DNA of 64,000 bases from Bugula neritina (GCA_964035545.1 OZ037771.1:3304128-3368127); one strand, 5' to 3'; counted from the stretch's first letter, positions 12,476 to 23,241 are shown. Notes: generated by a model from the letters alone, not told the origin. A program made the numbers and translations.

Positions 12476-12640
12476 TTAGGAGCAGTAGTGGAGAAATTGA
12501 GATAGCCTAAGCTATTTGATTTTATTATTAAATTTCGGTTTAGGACGCGGGTTAAAATTTTCGCGAGAACATAACTTCTTATGCTACATTACTACGCTAG
12601 AACACAGGCTTTTTTAAATTTCTCCATTCCTGCACCTACC
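12476..12640. repeat. MITE-like element, copy 2
   Basis: Left end TTAGGAGCAGTAGTGGAGAA, right end ATTTCTCCATTCCTGCACCT, about 165 bp, with the same interior as the other copies. It sits just upstream of the minus-strand methyltransferase start. Confidence 0.75.
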
Positions 12641-15510
12641 TACCTAACTGCTACCACTAGCTTTGAACCTTAGCTTAGCTTGTTCACTGCCTGATGCATT
12701 TATGAGTCACTTTCAGTAATTTACTAAAAAGCCTCGAACTTTCAATTAAATATAACTAATAACTATAGTCTATAAGGATATTATAATTATGGTAAATTAA
12801 TAATATTAAATATATTATTTAATAGTACTAGAACTAACACTAAGTAATACTAGAAGTAATATTAATACAGATTACAGATACTAATAGTAATTCACTAATA
12901 GTGATACTATAACTAAGTCTAATAGTAACTGCAATGTCCAAGGACACTTCGACTATGACTGACAGTCACACTCACTTTAAGTGACTGCGATAATTATAAT
13001 CTTACTTTGTTTTATTGATTATAAAATTAAATAACAGTCGAGTTAATTTTACCACTTATCTGTTATCACTATCACGGTGACACTGACTATTACATCCACA
13101 ATCACTGCTTCACCGAAACTATCACTATCAGTATTACTATGACTTTACCTGGTCTAGTCTATAACCTAAGCTTATACTCAACTTATAGCTAACAAATAAA
13201 CAAGTTTTATTTAATTTTATAACTATAATACCAAATAATAATATAAAGTTCTACAAGATTACAACTTGGGTACAACTATTATTATAACTATAAGTATAAG
13301 TATAACTATAACTATAAGTATAAGATTAAGTATAAGCCTAAGGCTAAGCATCGGACTAACTTTAAGAGTTAGAGTAAAAGTAAGACTAACAGTAACTGCA
13401 AGACTAACAGTAATACAATTACTCACTAATAGTAATACTAACTCAGTAACTGTAAGATTTATTACAATTAAACAATCAATATTATCATTATGATTATCAT
13501 TATATGATTATAAGATTAGGTGTAATTCTATTTTTTACTTTTTCTTTTAGTTTTAGTTCACAGTTAGACTTGCTTCAAGTTTAAAGTAATGGAGTTAAAA
13601 GTCTCATCTCTAAGAAAAACACAATAAACCTGATTAAATTTCAACAGGCTTTAATTACTATTCTATAGCAGTAGAGTCCAATTCCACCATGATTATTTAA
13701 TAAGCACAACCTTAAACTTTTAAGACTAAGTGAAAGTTTGCAGGAAACTCCCAGCAGCATTCACCGGAAACTTCGAAACCGCAAGTTTGGCAGGTTGCTC
13801 ATCTAGCATTATTTTTATCATGACTGCCAATAATATCAATATTATTAAAATATCAGTAATGCGTCATAAATTTTAAAAATAATTGAAGCATATCAGCAGT
13901 AGCAATGTCATAATTTAAATTACAAATAATTATTTTAAGCGCCCTATCAACTCGTAGAGCAAACGAACACAAAAAGGAGACAACTCTACAAAGATAGCCT
14001 GCTAGTGAGTGATGAACTGATATAGATGTTAAAAAATCAAGCAGCAACACTTGCACTCTCTGTGGTGTGCTCAAAATCACCAGTTAAATAAATTACTTTA
14101 TTCTTATTTAGCACAATGGTCCACTTTCGTAATCATATCTTATTGCAACCGATAATCAATTCATTCAAAGCTGTTGAGCAAATTAAGCTCTATAGTCTCC
14201 AGAGTACTATAGTAGGCCTGCAATGTTGCTGTAGCCAAAAGTATAGAACTTACCTGCTACATTATTATACCTGAATGCAGTTTCTTTTAAGCCATCAGAA
14301 AAAAATTACCAGTGCCACAGCTATTTGAGACTAGTTGATACATATTATTTATTCCAATTATAAGATATATTCCCAATAAAAGTAAGGAATCAGCCTGAAG
14401 CAACTCACAATCCTGCTGCCATAGACACTTGTTATTCATCACTAAAACACCTAAACCTTTGCACAATGGCACAGCGACAGGTGCAAGGATGTAACTCTTG
14501 TGAGTTTTAAGTGGTCATTTATATGATGCCTTAAGGAAAGTGTGGGCTGGTTCACAGTTGTAAAACAGGCTCTCAATATAATATTCTTCAGGAAGTAATT
14601 ACTGTTGATCATATGCAACCAAAAGTGCACTAGAATTTAGAGTATTATACCAACACTACATCATTATTCCAGTAGGCTATGCTATCACCTAAGTTGTAGC
14701 ACATTGCCAGGTCATAATGTAGGCTTGTATTGCAGTTGACAATGACACATTACAGACCATAATAGAAGCTTGAATTACCTACTTTATTACAAATTGGCGT
14801 ATTACAGCATTGCATTTTAACATTCATATAGGCTGCAAGAACTGTGTCAATAAGCCATGGGATGCATAGGATGCATAAGCCATACAATGCAGGTATATCA
14901 TTGCCCCCTCTCTAGTGTCTGTGTTGTCTTATAAATCTCTCAAACCGGAAATGCTGCAACATTCCTTGGCTTTGACATTATGTGAAGAATGGATGCTCTA
15001 AGGGATGAATTTGTGGTAGCCGTTAGCAAGAACTCATGGTTATGGTTTCATTTATGCAACTGTTACCAAACATCAAAAGAAAAATTCAGTTGAAGTTTGG
15101 ATACGAAGTTTCCTTATCAGGTGCTATACCTGCAACCATCATTCAAAACCTCATCTTCTGTTTACAGTGGCATGTATTTTACTGACAGAATATCTCCTCA
15201 ATGCTGCTAACTAAATCACTGCCCCACGCCTCAGATGTTTTACATTTAATAGCTGCTATATTACATTCATGACTTACAAACACAGCAACTGTTGTATCAC
15301 AATATAAAAGCTGTACACGGTATCTCATGTTGGCAAATCTGCCACCTATGTCATTACATAATATACCATAACATTCTTCAAGCTCTGCACTAGCCTGCCC
15401 ATTATATTAAGATTGCCACTTCTGTATCCAGAATCTTGTATTATTTACAATTTACATAGTTAGATTTTGAGAAATATCATGATCAAGTTACTGCATCAAG
15501 TAACTTGCCA
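12641..15510. other. AT-rich intergenic region with degenerate simple repeats
   Basis: From about 12,770 to 13,500 the sequence is an irregular mix of AGTAATACTA, AGTATAAGTATAACTA and similar words, a pattern that recurs at 31.7-32.0, 50.2-51.0 and 61.7-61.9 kb. The rest shows no coding exon, tRNA or recognisable transposon protein that I can support. Confidence 0.5.
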
Positions 15511-15653
15511 TTAGGTGCAGTAATGGGGAAATTGAGATAGCCAAAGTTCTTTAATTGGTTTGGGTGAGGTTGGAGATTTTCACGAGAAAACAACTTTTAT
15601 TTCTAATCTAGAATACAGGCTTTTCTCAATTTCTCCATTACTGCATGTACCTC
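15511..15653. repeat. MITE-like element, copy 3
   Basis: Left end TTAGGTGCAGTAATGGGGAA, right end TCAATTTCTCCATTACTGCA, about 143 bp. The AATAAA (minus strand, 15596-15601) that could serve the exon at 15700-16149 lies inside this element. Confidence 0.8.
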
Positions 15654-15699
15654 AAAGCTGAAAACACAGCCGGCAAGGTAATTTGAGTTTGAATTGAGC

Positions 15700-16149
15700 T
15701 CAATTCGAGTAGTGATACTTGACAACGCACACTCCATTTACGCACTGACTGTAATGATTTTGAGCAAACATGATTACCCTCTTGAATTCTCGATCACTTG
15801 CAAGACTAAAGTAAATTTTATACAAGACAAAATCGTGTTCATTTAGTTTCCTACAATCAATGAAATCACGGTGTTGAGATCTTGTACATGTGAATTCACC
15901 ATCCGGCAACTGGCGATAGTTCCATTTGAATGTTCCCAAGTTCTTGTAACTTCCATTACCATCCGACTTAACGTCATCCAGTGAGTATTTAGATAGATCA
16001 ACAAAGAATGTGCAGCTGTGTTGAACTTTGTATGGTAGTTGGGGAGAAAACTGAAGAGATTTGGAAGTTATGAGCTTTAGCAGGGCTGTGTTATGTAAGC
16101 TCACATTAGCCCTAAAATCCAAAGAACTATCTATAGTTATCAGGCTAGT
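15700..16149 (-). CDS. Last exon of the terminal-exon array (E10), unrelated domain, function unknown
   Basis: It opens in phase 0 after an acceptor reading GGTCACCTCCTAG and runs 149 codons to a stop at 15700. The product starts TSLITIDSSLDFRAN and looks beta-rich, with blocks SDGNGSYKNLGTFKWNYRQL and FKRVIMFAQNHYS. It does not resemble the winged-helix-like exons upstream. I do not recognise the family; it recalls domains attached to transposon-derived proteins, but I cannot name one. A reverse AATAAA lies about 100 bases downstream. It may be a further alternative terminal exon of the array or a separate gene with an unseen first exon. Confidence 0.5.
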   Translation of the reverse strand, partial: TSLITIDSSLDFRANVSLHNTALLKLITSKSLQFSPQLPYKVQHSCTFFVDLSKYSLDDVKSDGNGSYKNLGTFKWNYRQLPDGEFTCTRSQHRDFIDCRKLNEHDFVLYKIYFSLASDREFKRVIMFAQNHYSQCVNGVCVVKYHYSN

Positions 16150-16794
16150 CTAGGAGGTGACCAGCAGCTAGTAATCGAATAACTTTCTATTTAAGAAACA
16201 CATGCACGGCTCTTAATAAATAACAACTTTGACTACTGCAAGTTCTCATTATTTCTGCCTAATGAGAGAGTTGTGTTAGAACTTAGAAGCATGCTTTCGT
16301 CTCCTACCAACATTTCAGGCAAAGTTTTATCTTTTTCAAAGTAAAAAGCACTTTGTTTTTAACCAAAGAAAAATGAAACTTGCGTGTTAAGAGAAATTTA
16401 TAGCAACTGCAGCGCAAATATTTTGTATATTTTATTTTTTTATATCGATTGTCATATGATCTTTTGATATATTATCAGAGCTTCACCACTGCAGTTGTTT
16501 TCAGAAATATTTACAAAAAATATTCCATTTACTCCAAACGCACTTTGCCAAGAAATGCTCGTATAATACGAGAATATACTTCTACAATCTAAAATACTCT
16601 TGTCAATATAACAGCATGTGACACACATTTGAAGTATACATTATAAAGTTTTCTGCAATAAAAGTTGGAGCCAATTTTTCTAGATAACGTGTAGAATCGA
16701 TGGTTACCATAAACAAATTAAAATATATTTGAGTGATAATTAGATTGTAGCACCAAAATAACAATAGCAAAACTAAAATTAAAGATGAAAAGAA

Positions 16795-17124
16795 TTAATG
16801 ATTGGAGCTTTCAACGAGTTTGAGAAAATCTGAGCAGAAAGAGTCCATTTCATCTGCGGATTTGGCTGTGAACAAGAAATGGTTTTTAATCTTTTTTGTC
16901 ACATAACCAAATCCTGCCAGAGCCATGCTGGACAGAAAATTTCTAGTTCGTTCAGCTGTATACCGATTGTTAGAATCAGGGGGTGCTGATTTCGCACATA
17001 ATACATTTCTAGCAGTGATTGTTCGGTCAACGTTACGATTGGCTAGAATAATGACCCTGTGAACATACTTTTTGTAAAGTAAAACAAGATCCTCTTTTCG
17101 GAATAGACCAGAATCAAGGACTGC
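16795..17124 (-). CDS. Alternative-type terminal exon E9, winged-helix-like domain
   Basis: The acceptor TGTACATTGCAG leads into phase 0 (AVLDSGLFRKEDLVLLYKKY) and the exon ends in a stop after 109 residues. It has the family core: a helix ending YVHRVIILA, an IT-type helix (TITARNVL), then TRNFLSSMALAGFGYVTKK with a following F-containing strand and an FC pair. It is closest to E8, including the shared KSAPPD and FTAKSADEMD blocks, so the two are a recent tandem duplication. A 19-nt intronic element complementary to the 24.2-kb element lies 470 bases upstream. No AATAAA is evident just downstream. Confidence 0.65.
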   Translation of the reverse strand, partial: AVLDSGLFRKEDLVLLYKKYVHRVIILANRNVDRTITARNVLCAKSAPPDSNNRYTAERTRNFLSSMALAGFGYVTKKIKNHFLFTAKSADEMDSFCSDFLKLVESSNH

Positions 17125-17593
17125 CTGCAATGTACACAACTAAAGAGTTCATATCAAATGGTGTTTCATCTACATATTGTCCTGGTATATTTCAAAGTTA
17201 TGAGCTGATTATGAGCCAATCAAAATTTGAGGAAATTTTAGAGGAATCGGCACAGGATTATTGAGCAATTAAAATTCTATACTCTGAAGACCAAATAAAT
17301 GCATAACCAATGCTCTATAGTCTCAATGCTTTAGATGTAGCCTCAGTTCTGAATTGATATGGTCAAGCGATTACAAGAAATAAAGACTTTTACAAGAGCA
17401 AAAACATGCAACGTAATTTTGATGTCCAAATTATTATAACACTTGAAAACGGCCCCAACTTTTTTGCAGAAAACTTACACATTTCAATATCAACATACCT
17501 GCTACAGTTTTGAAGCGGTATTATTTGAGATGCCAATTGATCTGTTTTCTACAAATACCCCAAACTTGACATTTGAAGAAAGTGATTGCACAC

Positions 17594-17612
17594 TGCGAAG
17601 TCAGTTTTGGTC
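17594..17612 (-). promoter_or_regulatory. Selector-like intronic element upstream of E9
   Basis: The plus strand reads TGCGAAGTCAGTTTTGGTC. An identical 19-mer lies upstream of E8 at 19397 while the flanks are unrelated. In the transcript it is complementary, with one mismatch, to one half of the single element at 24184-24216. Confidence 0.6.
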
Positions 17613-18611
17613 AGAACTTAATATGAAGTATGTATCTCGTGCCCCCCACCCTCACTTTAGTGCCAGCTTCTTTCTAACAAGTGTGGATATTTCTAGACAG
17701 AATAGGGGGAAATTATTACTATATTCAATACTGACATGCTTTTTTCGAGAACTTGTTCTATGTAAAAAAATTAGGATATATGACCAAGAGTTATACCTAT
17801 ACATTATTTTTAAGCCTGATACTAAATTTTTTGTATCAGAATATATTACGTGTGTTTGTGTGTGTGCTTAAAAATCTTGTGATTTAAAATTTTTTTAAAC
17901 CAGCTGTTCTTGCTCACAAAATTGAAATTCATCAAACCGGCTATACATTTTTCTATTATTTGTAACCTTGTTTTTATTGAAAACTGTTTGGGTAGGATTT
18001 AGGAAAAACTGGTGCAATTGAAAGTCAAGCATAGTTTTGCATGTATGTATTGCTCCTGTTCAACACGATCAATCTTAAATTAGTTGTATTCGGCTCAATA
18101 GATTGCATATATTACAGGCGCAAGGAGCAGAAAAGGAGACAAGCATAGCACTTGCTATTAATAGAGGCAACAGGGTTGGGAAAATATTGTTGTTGTCTAA
18201 CAGTAAAATTTTACAAATACTTGCTAGATATGAAGGGCAACTCTGTTAGGAGGTAGGATGATGGTTATTGTGAGGTATGTGCAAGTTCTTCTCATTAGGT
18301 TGTAAAATCATTACAGATACTTCTAATATAAGAACTTTCCAGCTCATGCTGAAGCTAATGTTATAGCTATCAAGTAAACTAATGTGAATGGATGAATCTT
18401 TAGTGGGAAGACTAAGATATGTTTATATGACCGAATACTGTTTCATACTTTCATAAACTACATAAAATATACATAACATGTATGTAAAATGTTAAAAAAT
18501 GTTGGAAGCATTTTAGCATAAAAAATTGTATCATTTAATATTTACAGGTCTGTTTTTAGGAACACAATTCTCACCAGAAATCATAGGTCTATCAGATGCG
18601 CAAGTATGAAC

Positions 18612-18947
18612 CTAATGTCTAGATAATTGAGCAAACTTCAGCAGTTCCAAGCAGAATGGGTCCATTTCTTCTGCTGATTTAGCAGTAAATGAAAAATAGT
18701 TCCTCTTCTTCAGTTTTTGAGTAACAGAACCAAATCCTGCCTGTGCCATGCAGGACAAAAAATCTCGAGTTCGTTCAGCTGTGAGTCTTTTACTATCATC
18801 TGGGGGTGCAGACTTAGCAGAAATTATGTCTCTAACAGAGATTGTTCTGTCAGTTTTACGGCTAGCTAATAGGATGACTTTTGAAACGTACTTTTTGTAG
18901 AGTAAAACAAGATCTTCCTTGCAGAAATTACCAGAATTAGGGTTCGC
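18612..18947 (-). CDS. Alternative-type terminal exon E8, winged-helix-like domain
   Basis: Phase-0 acceptor TGTACATTACAG; 111 residues starting ANPNSGNFCKEDLVLLYKKY and ending in a stop. Core motifs: YVSKVILLAS, TISVRDII, then DFLSCMAQAGFGSVTQKLKK and FSFTAKSAEEMD. It is a near duplicate of E9. A reverse ATTAAA at 18534-18539 could direct polyadenylation. The fold assignment is inference from the helix-helix-helix-wing order; DNA binding is not shown. Confidence 0.68.
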   Translation of the reverse strand, partial: ANPNSGNFCKEDLVLLYKKYVSKVILLASRKTDRTISVRDIISAKSAPPDDSKRLTAERTRDFLSCMAQAGFGSVTQKLKKRNYFSFTAKSAEEMDPFCLELLKFAQLSRH

Positions 18948-19396
18948 CTGTAATGTACACAACTATAAAATTGACAAAAGAGCGCCCACTATAGTAAAAA
19001 GCCGCCATATACTTTGTATCTACTCTGAGGTAGAAAAGTTGTCGAATGCTGTTTGGAAAATATTAGGTTGCAGATATTGTATAAATTACTATTTTCTGTA
19101 GTAGTGGATGCAAAACTAAAGTACTTCAGGAATAAACAGACTGCAGAGATATATGTATATAAACAAAAAGTGTGCATTTTTGAACACTTGCAAAAGATGA
19201 TCCCTGAAGCTTTAATTTACATTATAAGACAACTTGATTTTGTAATTAAAACACTCAGGAAATTAAATTATGTTTTGTAGACAAAGTAACAGTTTTAATA
19301 GACGACTTATGCAGAGATTATGTTTTATAGAAAATATAGCTCAAAAATAAATATGTCACAAATAATAATTTTAGTTATCTTATTGTATTACATTAT

Positions 19397-19416
19397 TGCG
19401 AAGTCAGTTTTGGTCT
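19397..19416 (-). promoter_or_regulatory. Selector-like intronic element upstream of E8
   Basis: The plus strand reads TGCGAAGTCAGTTTTGGTCT, 449 bases upstream of the E8 acceptor. It matches the 17594 element exactly over 19 bases and the reverse of the 24.2-kb element with one mismatch. Confidence 0.6.
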
Positions 19417-19495
19417 CGCCTGAAAACCTGATATCTAGAGACAAGCAAAACACTAATTACATGTGAATAGAATAGACCTATAGTTTATTAAACCC

Positions 19496-19882
19496 TCAAG
19501 AATAAAACGGGTAGGTCTGCGCAGCTAGTGCTTCGAGCTTCGTCTTTTGGCAGTCTGTTAGGCCATACTGGGTTAATTTAGGAGTTAAATAGTAGCTCTG
19601 CATGTATTCGGAATGAGCTACACTATAAATATTTAGCTGCTCAGCCGTTGCTGTAGGATTCTTAACAAACCCAACTTGTTCATTGTAGTCTCCTAAACCA
19701 TTCAATTTCAACTCATTGAACACTTGTAATACAGTAGATATATCTGGTCTTCTACCCCAACAGTATGACATCCGAATTTGACGACATGATACAAACTTTC
19801 CAGGAGACTTGAGTACTTTTTTGATGATACTGTTTCGGTTACATCTTTTACTTTTGGCAGCTTCTTCTAAATATGAATTTAC
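19496..19882 (-). CDS. Alternative-type terminal exon E7, diverged member
   Basis: The acceptor GTTGTGGGTTTTTAG opens phase 0 (VNSYLEEAAKSKRC) and 128 residues run to a stop. It is the most diverged copy. The core is recognisable as SCRQIRMSYCWGRRPDIST, then VFNELKLNGLGDY and GFVKNPTATAEQLNIY, the last shared with E4-E6. Its acceptor is only 124 bases downstream of the E6 stop, so the two cannot have long separate 3' ends. A reverse AATAAA at 19484-19489 is immediately downstream of the stop and may serve E6 as well. Confidence 0.6.
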   Translation of the reverse strand, partial: VNSYLEEAAKSKRCNRNSIIKKVLKSPGKFVSCRQIRMSYCWGRRPDISTVLQVFNELKLNGLGDYNEQVGFVKNPTATAEQLNIYSVAHSEYMQSYYLTPKLTQYGLTDCQKTKLEALAAQTYPFYS

Positions 19883-20006
19883 CTAAAAACCCACAACAGC
19901 AGTGAAATGCTTATGAAAGAAAACCCATAACCTGCAATATTCTCATCAAACAAGATGGAAATAAATCTTGCTTTTAAGGAAATCTACAAAGACTATTCAC
20001 CAAAAC

Positions 20007-20372
20007 CTATATTGCGCTACTTTTCCAATCGTCAAAAGTTGCTAAGCCATATAACTTCTGGTAAGTTTCTTGTTGATCTCTGCGAACACGGTCACTTGAA
20101 GAGCCGCCACAGGCAGATGCTGCATTCAATGTTTTTTTATAGGACTCTGGCTTTATGTCATATACCCCTAACATTTCACTAGTCAAATTAGGATTTTTAT
20201 AAAACACATTCCCAACGATGTGGCCATAACCTAAACTGGCTAACTTCTGCATAGAATAATAAATATTTTCCACAAACTCAGGTGTTCTCTGCTTGTAGCA
20301 TTGTGTAAATTCCAATTGCCTCTTACACACTGTGTTTCCTTTCAAACACAAGATCTTTCTCTCAAGAGATTT
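20007..20372 (-). CDS. Alternative-type terminal exon E6
   Basis: Phase-0 acceptor CAATTGTTCTGTAG; 121 residues beginning KSLERKILCLKGNTV, ending in a stop. It shares with E4/E5 the block SMQKLASLGYGHIVGN, then FYKNPNLTSEMLGVYDI. It has no polyadenylation hexamer before the E7 acceptor, so it probably shares the E7 3' end or is weakly used. Confidence 0.62.
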   Translation of the reverse strand, partial: KSLERKILCLKGNTVCKRQLEFTQCYKQRTPEFVENIYYSMQKLASLGYGHIVGNVFYKNPNLTSEMLGVYDIKPESYKKTLNAASACGGSSSDRVRRDQQETYQKLYGLATFDDWKSSAI

Positions 20373-20470
20373 CTACAGAACAATTGATGGCTACACAGCT
20401 ACCAAACTTTTATATGAACTTCTTTACATCAACAATAGACTTAATATTCAATAAGTCAAAGGATAAGGTT

Positions 20471-20486
20471 GGTCTTTATAGACAGG
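20471..20486 (-). promoter_or_regulatory. Selector-like intronic element upstream of E6
   Basis: The plus strand reads GGTCTTTATAGACAGG, a perfect 16-base reverse complement (in the transcript) of part of the 24.2-kb element. It lies about 100 bases upstream of the E6 acceptor. Confidence 0.65.
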
Positions 20487-20630
20487 AAGTAGATGTACTT
20501 TAGTTTACAAACACACAGCAACAAAAAACTTTATTACACATATCTGATAATGAATAAAGCTGAGAACGAAATCAGATTACAATTGTAGCATAACATGAAC
20601 ATATAAGCATGTGTTTATCTGCCACGTGGC

Positions 20631-20969
20631 TTAGAACAAAGAGTCATGAAGGTCATTCAGTTCTTTAAGTTTATCACTAGTCACTTGGTGATTTCCTTTA
20701 GTGGATGCCAGTTTCTGGGTGTATTCATAACGAGAAATTCCATAAAATTCAAGCTGTTGATCACTTAACCTTGGATTTTTAAAAAATCGTCCTTTTATTA
20801 GATAGCCATATCCAGTTTGCGAAAGGGCTTTCATAGCACGCTCAATTCTCAACCCAAGAGCTTTTTCATGGTTTTTCCGATTAATACAGTATCTAACTTG
20901 TGTTATGTTAACAACTTTTCCGTGGGCACATAGAATCCGTTGCACCAATAACTGCTGGCTAAGACTTTC
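20631..20969 (-). CDS. Alternative-type terminal exon E5
   Basis: Phase-0 acceptor GGATTTTTAG; 112 residues starting ESLSQQLLVQRILCAHGK and ending in a stop. Blocks: NITQVRYCI (second helix), then AMKALSQTGYGYLIKGRFF (recognition helix and wing in my reading), then KNPRLSDQQLEFYGIS. It has exactly the length of E4 and is its closest relative. A reverse AATAAA lies at 20530-20535. Confidence 0.68.
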   Translation of the reverse strand, partial: ESLSQQLLVQRILCAHGKVVNITQVRYCINRKNHEKALGLRIERAMKALSQTGYGYLIKGRFFKNPRLSDQQLEFYGISRYEYTQKLASTKGNHQVTSDKLKELNDLHDSLF

Positions 20970-21021
20970 CTAAAAATCCACAACAACATGCAGAAGAATA
21001 TGCCAGTTTAGCAAAAAATTT

Positions 21022-21039
21022 GGTCTCTATAGACAGGTG
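21022..21039 (-). promoter_or_regulatory. Selector-like intronic element upstream of E5
   Basis: The plus strand reads GGTCTCTATAGACAGGTG. It pairs in the transcript with 18 bases of the 24.2-kb element, the single difference being a G-U wobble. It lies about 50 bases upstream of the E5 acceptor. Confidence 0.65.
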
Positions 21040-21153
21040 ATTAGAATTTAGAAGACCAAAGTTAAAAATATTTTTTGACATAATTAAAAACCATTAAAAC
21101 CCTCAATTGCTTATTTTATGTACATTTTTGTAAAAGTATTTTCAACTAAATTG

Positions 21154-21492
21154 CTAAAACAATGTTTGGTGAATTTCCTCTAATTTTTTCAGCTGCTCTC
21201 CACTTATTCTGTAGTTGCCTTTGTTGGAAAAGAGTCTTCGGCTATATTCATCCCGTGAGATTCCATACATCTTCAATTGTTTGTCTGTTAATCGGGGATT
21301 TTTGAAAAACCTTCCTTTAATGAAGTAGCCGAACCCAGTATCAGCGAGTGTCTTCATAGTTGATTCAATTCGAAGTCCAAGGCCTTTTTCGTGGTTTTTG
21401 GAGCTGATACAATAGCGCACTTGAGTGATGTTGACAGCTTTCCCATGAGAACACAATATTCGTTGAACTAGTAATTGTTGACTTAGGCTTTC
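21154..21492 (-). CDS. Alternative-type terminal exon E4
   Basis: Phase-0 acceptor GTGTCACTTTGTAG; 112 residues, same length as E5. It begins ESLSQQLLVQRILCSHGK and carries NITQVRYCI, then MKTLADTGFGYFIKGRFFKN and LTDKQLKMYGISRDEY, then a stop. Only a variant signal (CATAAA, reverse of 21115-21120) is seen downstream. Confidence 0.68.
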   Translation of the reverse strand, partial: ESLSQQLLVQRILCSHGKAVNITQVRYCISSKNHEKGLGLRIESTMKTLADTGFGYFIKGRFFKNPRLTDKQLKMYGISRDEYSRRLFSNKGNYRISGEQLKKLEEIHQTLF

Positions 21493-21540
21493 CTACAAAG
21501 TGACACACTCAACTTTACATAGGCCTATAATTTACAGTAT

Positions 21541-21555
21541 GGTCTTTATAGACAG
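21541..21555 (-). promoter_or_regulatory. Selector-like intronic element upstream of E4
   Basis: The plus strand reads GGTCTTTATAGACAG, a perfect 15-base complement of the 24.2-kb element, about 48 bases upstream of the E4 acceptor. Confidence 0.65.
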
Positions 21556-21843
21556 TGTATAGCTATATTTGTATATTGAAAAACAGACTCCTTTTGCTCA
21601 ATTTTACATGGAAGTGTGAATATTTTATTTATTTCAGTGTTAGGCCAGTAGTATTTTCATAACCTATTGACGAAAATGGAAAACTAAGAACTTCATGATA
21701 TAAACTATATTGATGATTGAAAAATAAAATTTATTGTACATACGAGTTACATCATATGAACTCAAATTTATACATAAAATACATACCACTACACGCTGAT
21801 ACAATGAAATATGATTTACATTACCAAATTAGAAAATTTGAAC

Positions 21844-22218
21844 TTATATTTGGGCTGATTCACACCATGCCGATTCTGGTATTCCTAATACCAACAAAGT
21901 ACTCTTACAAAATGAATTGAGGGTATTCCACTTGTTTCTATAAAATGACACTTTTTTAGTTCTACCCTTTGCAACTCTACCAAACCCAATACTTGCAACT
22001 CTATACAAAAAGTTCTTCGCATTAGTTGCAGTGTACACTTTTTTTCCCAGTTCATTACGATCAAATGGACAATAGTGTAACTGCTGAATTCTAGTATGGG
22101 TTATCGCAATAACCGTATCGTCCATTGTAAGCAACCGTTTGATTTGGTATGCGAAATCTTTAACAAAATCTGCATCACTCATTGACAATATTTCTGATTC
22201 TTGTTGGATATTCAGTCT
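21844..22218 (-). CDS. Alternative-type terminal exon E3, winged-helix-like domain
   Basis: The acceptor CACTTTGTTCCAG opens phase 0 (RLNIQQESEILSMSDADFVK); 124 residues to a stop. Core: YQIKRLLTMDD, AITHTRIQQL, CPFDRN, then AKNFLYRVASIGFGRVAKGR and VSFYRNKW, then LNSFCKSTL. It has the same length and near-identical blocks as E2. The frame is also open upstream to an ATG at 22284, so unspliced initiation is an alternative. A reverse AATAAA lies at 21730-21735. Confidence 0.7.
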   Translation of the reverse strand, partial: RLNIQQESEILSMSDADFVKDFAYQIKRLLTMDDTVIAITHTRIQQLHYCPFDRNELGKKVYTATNAKNFLYRVASIGFGRVAKGRTKKVSFYRNKWNTLNSFCKSTLLVLGIPESAWCESAQI

Positions 22219-22445
22219 CTGGAACAAAGTGCAAAAATTAAGACGTACAGAGCTGACACAGCACTGGACATGTGAAATTTTCATTGTAAGTCAGTTTCTT
22301 TGATTGTGAAATTTTAAACTTAATGACCAGTGCTTAAATTATGGCACCAAGTTACAAATAGTATTTTAAAAATGAGTTTAAGTCATTATATCAAGTGGAA
22401 TAAATATGAATAGCATGATTTCAACCAGCAAATAAATAATTATTG

Positions 22446-22458
22446 GGTCTTTATAGAC
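22446..22458 (-). promoter_or_regulatory. Selector-like intronic element upstream of E3
   Basis: The plus strand reads GGTCTTTATAGAC followed by GG, a 13-base perfect core complementary to the 24.2-kb element, about 230 bases upstream of the E3 acceptor. Confidence 0.6.
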
Positions 22459-22699
22459 GGTGTATACATTACAACTAAGTGTTAATCAGGAAACCCGCGT
22501 TCTATGAATAATTCACTAGAATTTAAATTGATCAACTGTATGTAATCAAAACTTATTATAATTGAAGACAGACTCGAGAATAGTGATTGAGAAATTTTAT
22601 TATGCGACCATATTAGTTTTGTGAAATATATACATATCTTAAAATTACAGCCATTAAATTCTATACAATAGGTTATTAACCAAAATTTCAAGGAAGAAT

Positions 22700-23074
22700 T
22701 TACGACAAAGCAGAAACCATCCACATAGACTCAGAAATTGCTAATGCTGCCAGAGTGTTTCTACAGAATGAGTTTAGATTTAACCACTTATTTCTATAAA
22801 ATGTTACTCTTTTTGTCTCACTCATGGAAACTGTGCCAAACCCAATACTAGCAATTCTACATAAAAAGCTTTTGGCTAAGGTAGCTGTAAAAACTTTCTT
22901 CCCTTTTTCGTTCCGTTCAAACGGACAAAAGCGAAATTGCTGAATTCTAGTGTGAGTTATCGCTGAGACAGTGTCATCCATTGTCAACAATCGCTTGATT
23001 TGATAGGCATAGCTTTTAACAAAGTCAGTATCACTCATTGACATTATTCCAGGTGGCTGATGGATTTTTACTTT
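22700..23074 (-). CDS. Alternative-type terminal exon E2, winged-helix-like domain
   Basis: The acceptor TTTCGTTTTTTTAG opens phase 0 (KVKIHQPPGIMSMSDTDFVK); 124 residues to a stop. Core: YQIKRLLTMDD, AITHTRIQQF, CPFERN, then AKSFLCRIASIGFGTV and FYRNKWLNLNSFC. It is a sister of E3. A reverse AATAAA lies at 22596-22601. Confidence 0.7.
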   Translation of the reverse strand, partial: KVKIHQPPGIMSMSDTDFVKSYAYQIKRLLTMDDTVSAITHTRIQQFRFCPFERNEKGKKVFTATLAKSFLCRIASIGFGTVSMSETKRVTFYRNKWLNLNSFCRNTLAALAISESMWMVSALS

Positions 23075-23241
23075 CTAAAAAAACGAAATTATCTTTACAG
23101 ATTGAGAATAGAAGCCAAGAATCACATGTATCACATAAAAATATATTGACCCGAGACCATTAAATAAAAATTCAAACAAAGTTATGATGTACAAAATAGT
23201 GGTACCTAAGAAAATTCAAGAGCTGTAATACCATAACACTA

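Noticed and set aside
13266-13493. Plus-strand frame MGTTIIITISISITITIS
   Set aside because: Translation of degenerate AT-rich simple repeat.
17443-17871. Plus-strand open frame of 142 codons, part of which looks protein-like (EMPIDLFSTNTPNLTFEESD)
   Set aside because: It lies in the intron region upstream of E9 on the other strand and overlaps the conserved 17594 element. There is no companion exon on the plus strand and the tail becomes low-complexity. It could be an isolated exon, but I cannot support it.
22219-22284. ATG at 22284 as the start of an unspliced E3 protein
   Set aside because: The sister exon E2 aligns to the splice acceptor boundary, not to this extension, so splicing into E3 at 22218 is preferred; unspliced initiation is not excluded.
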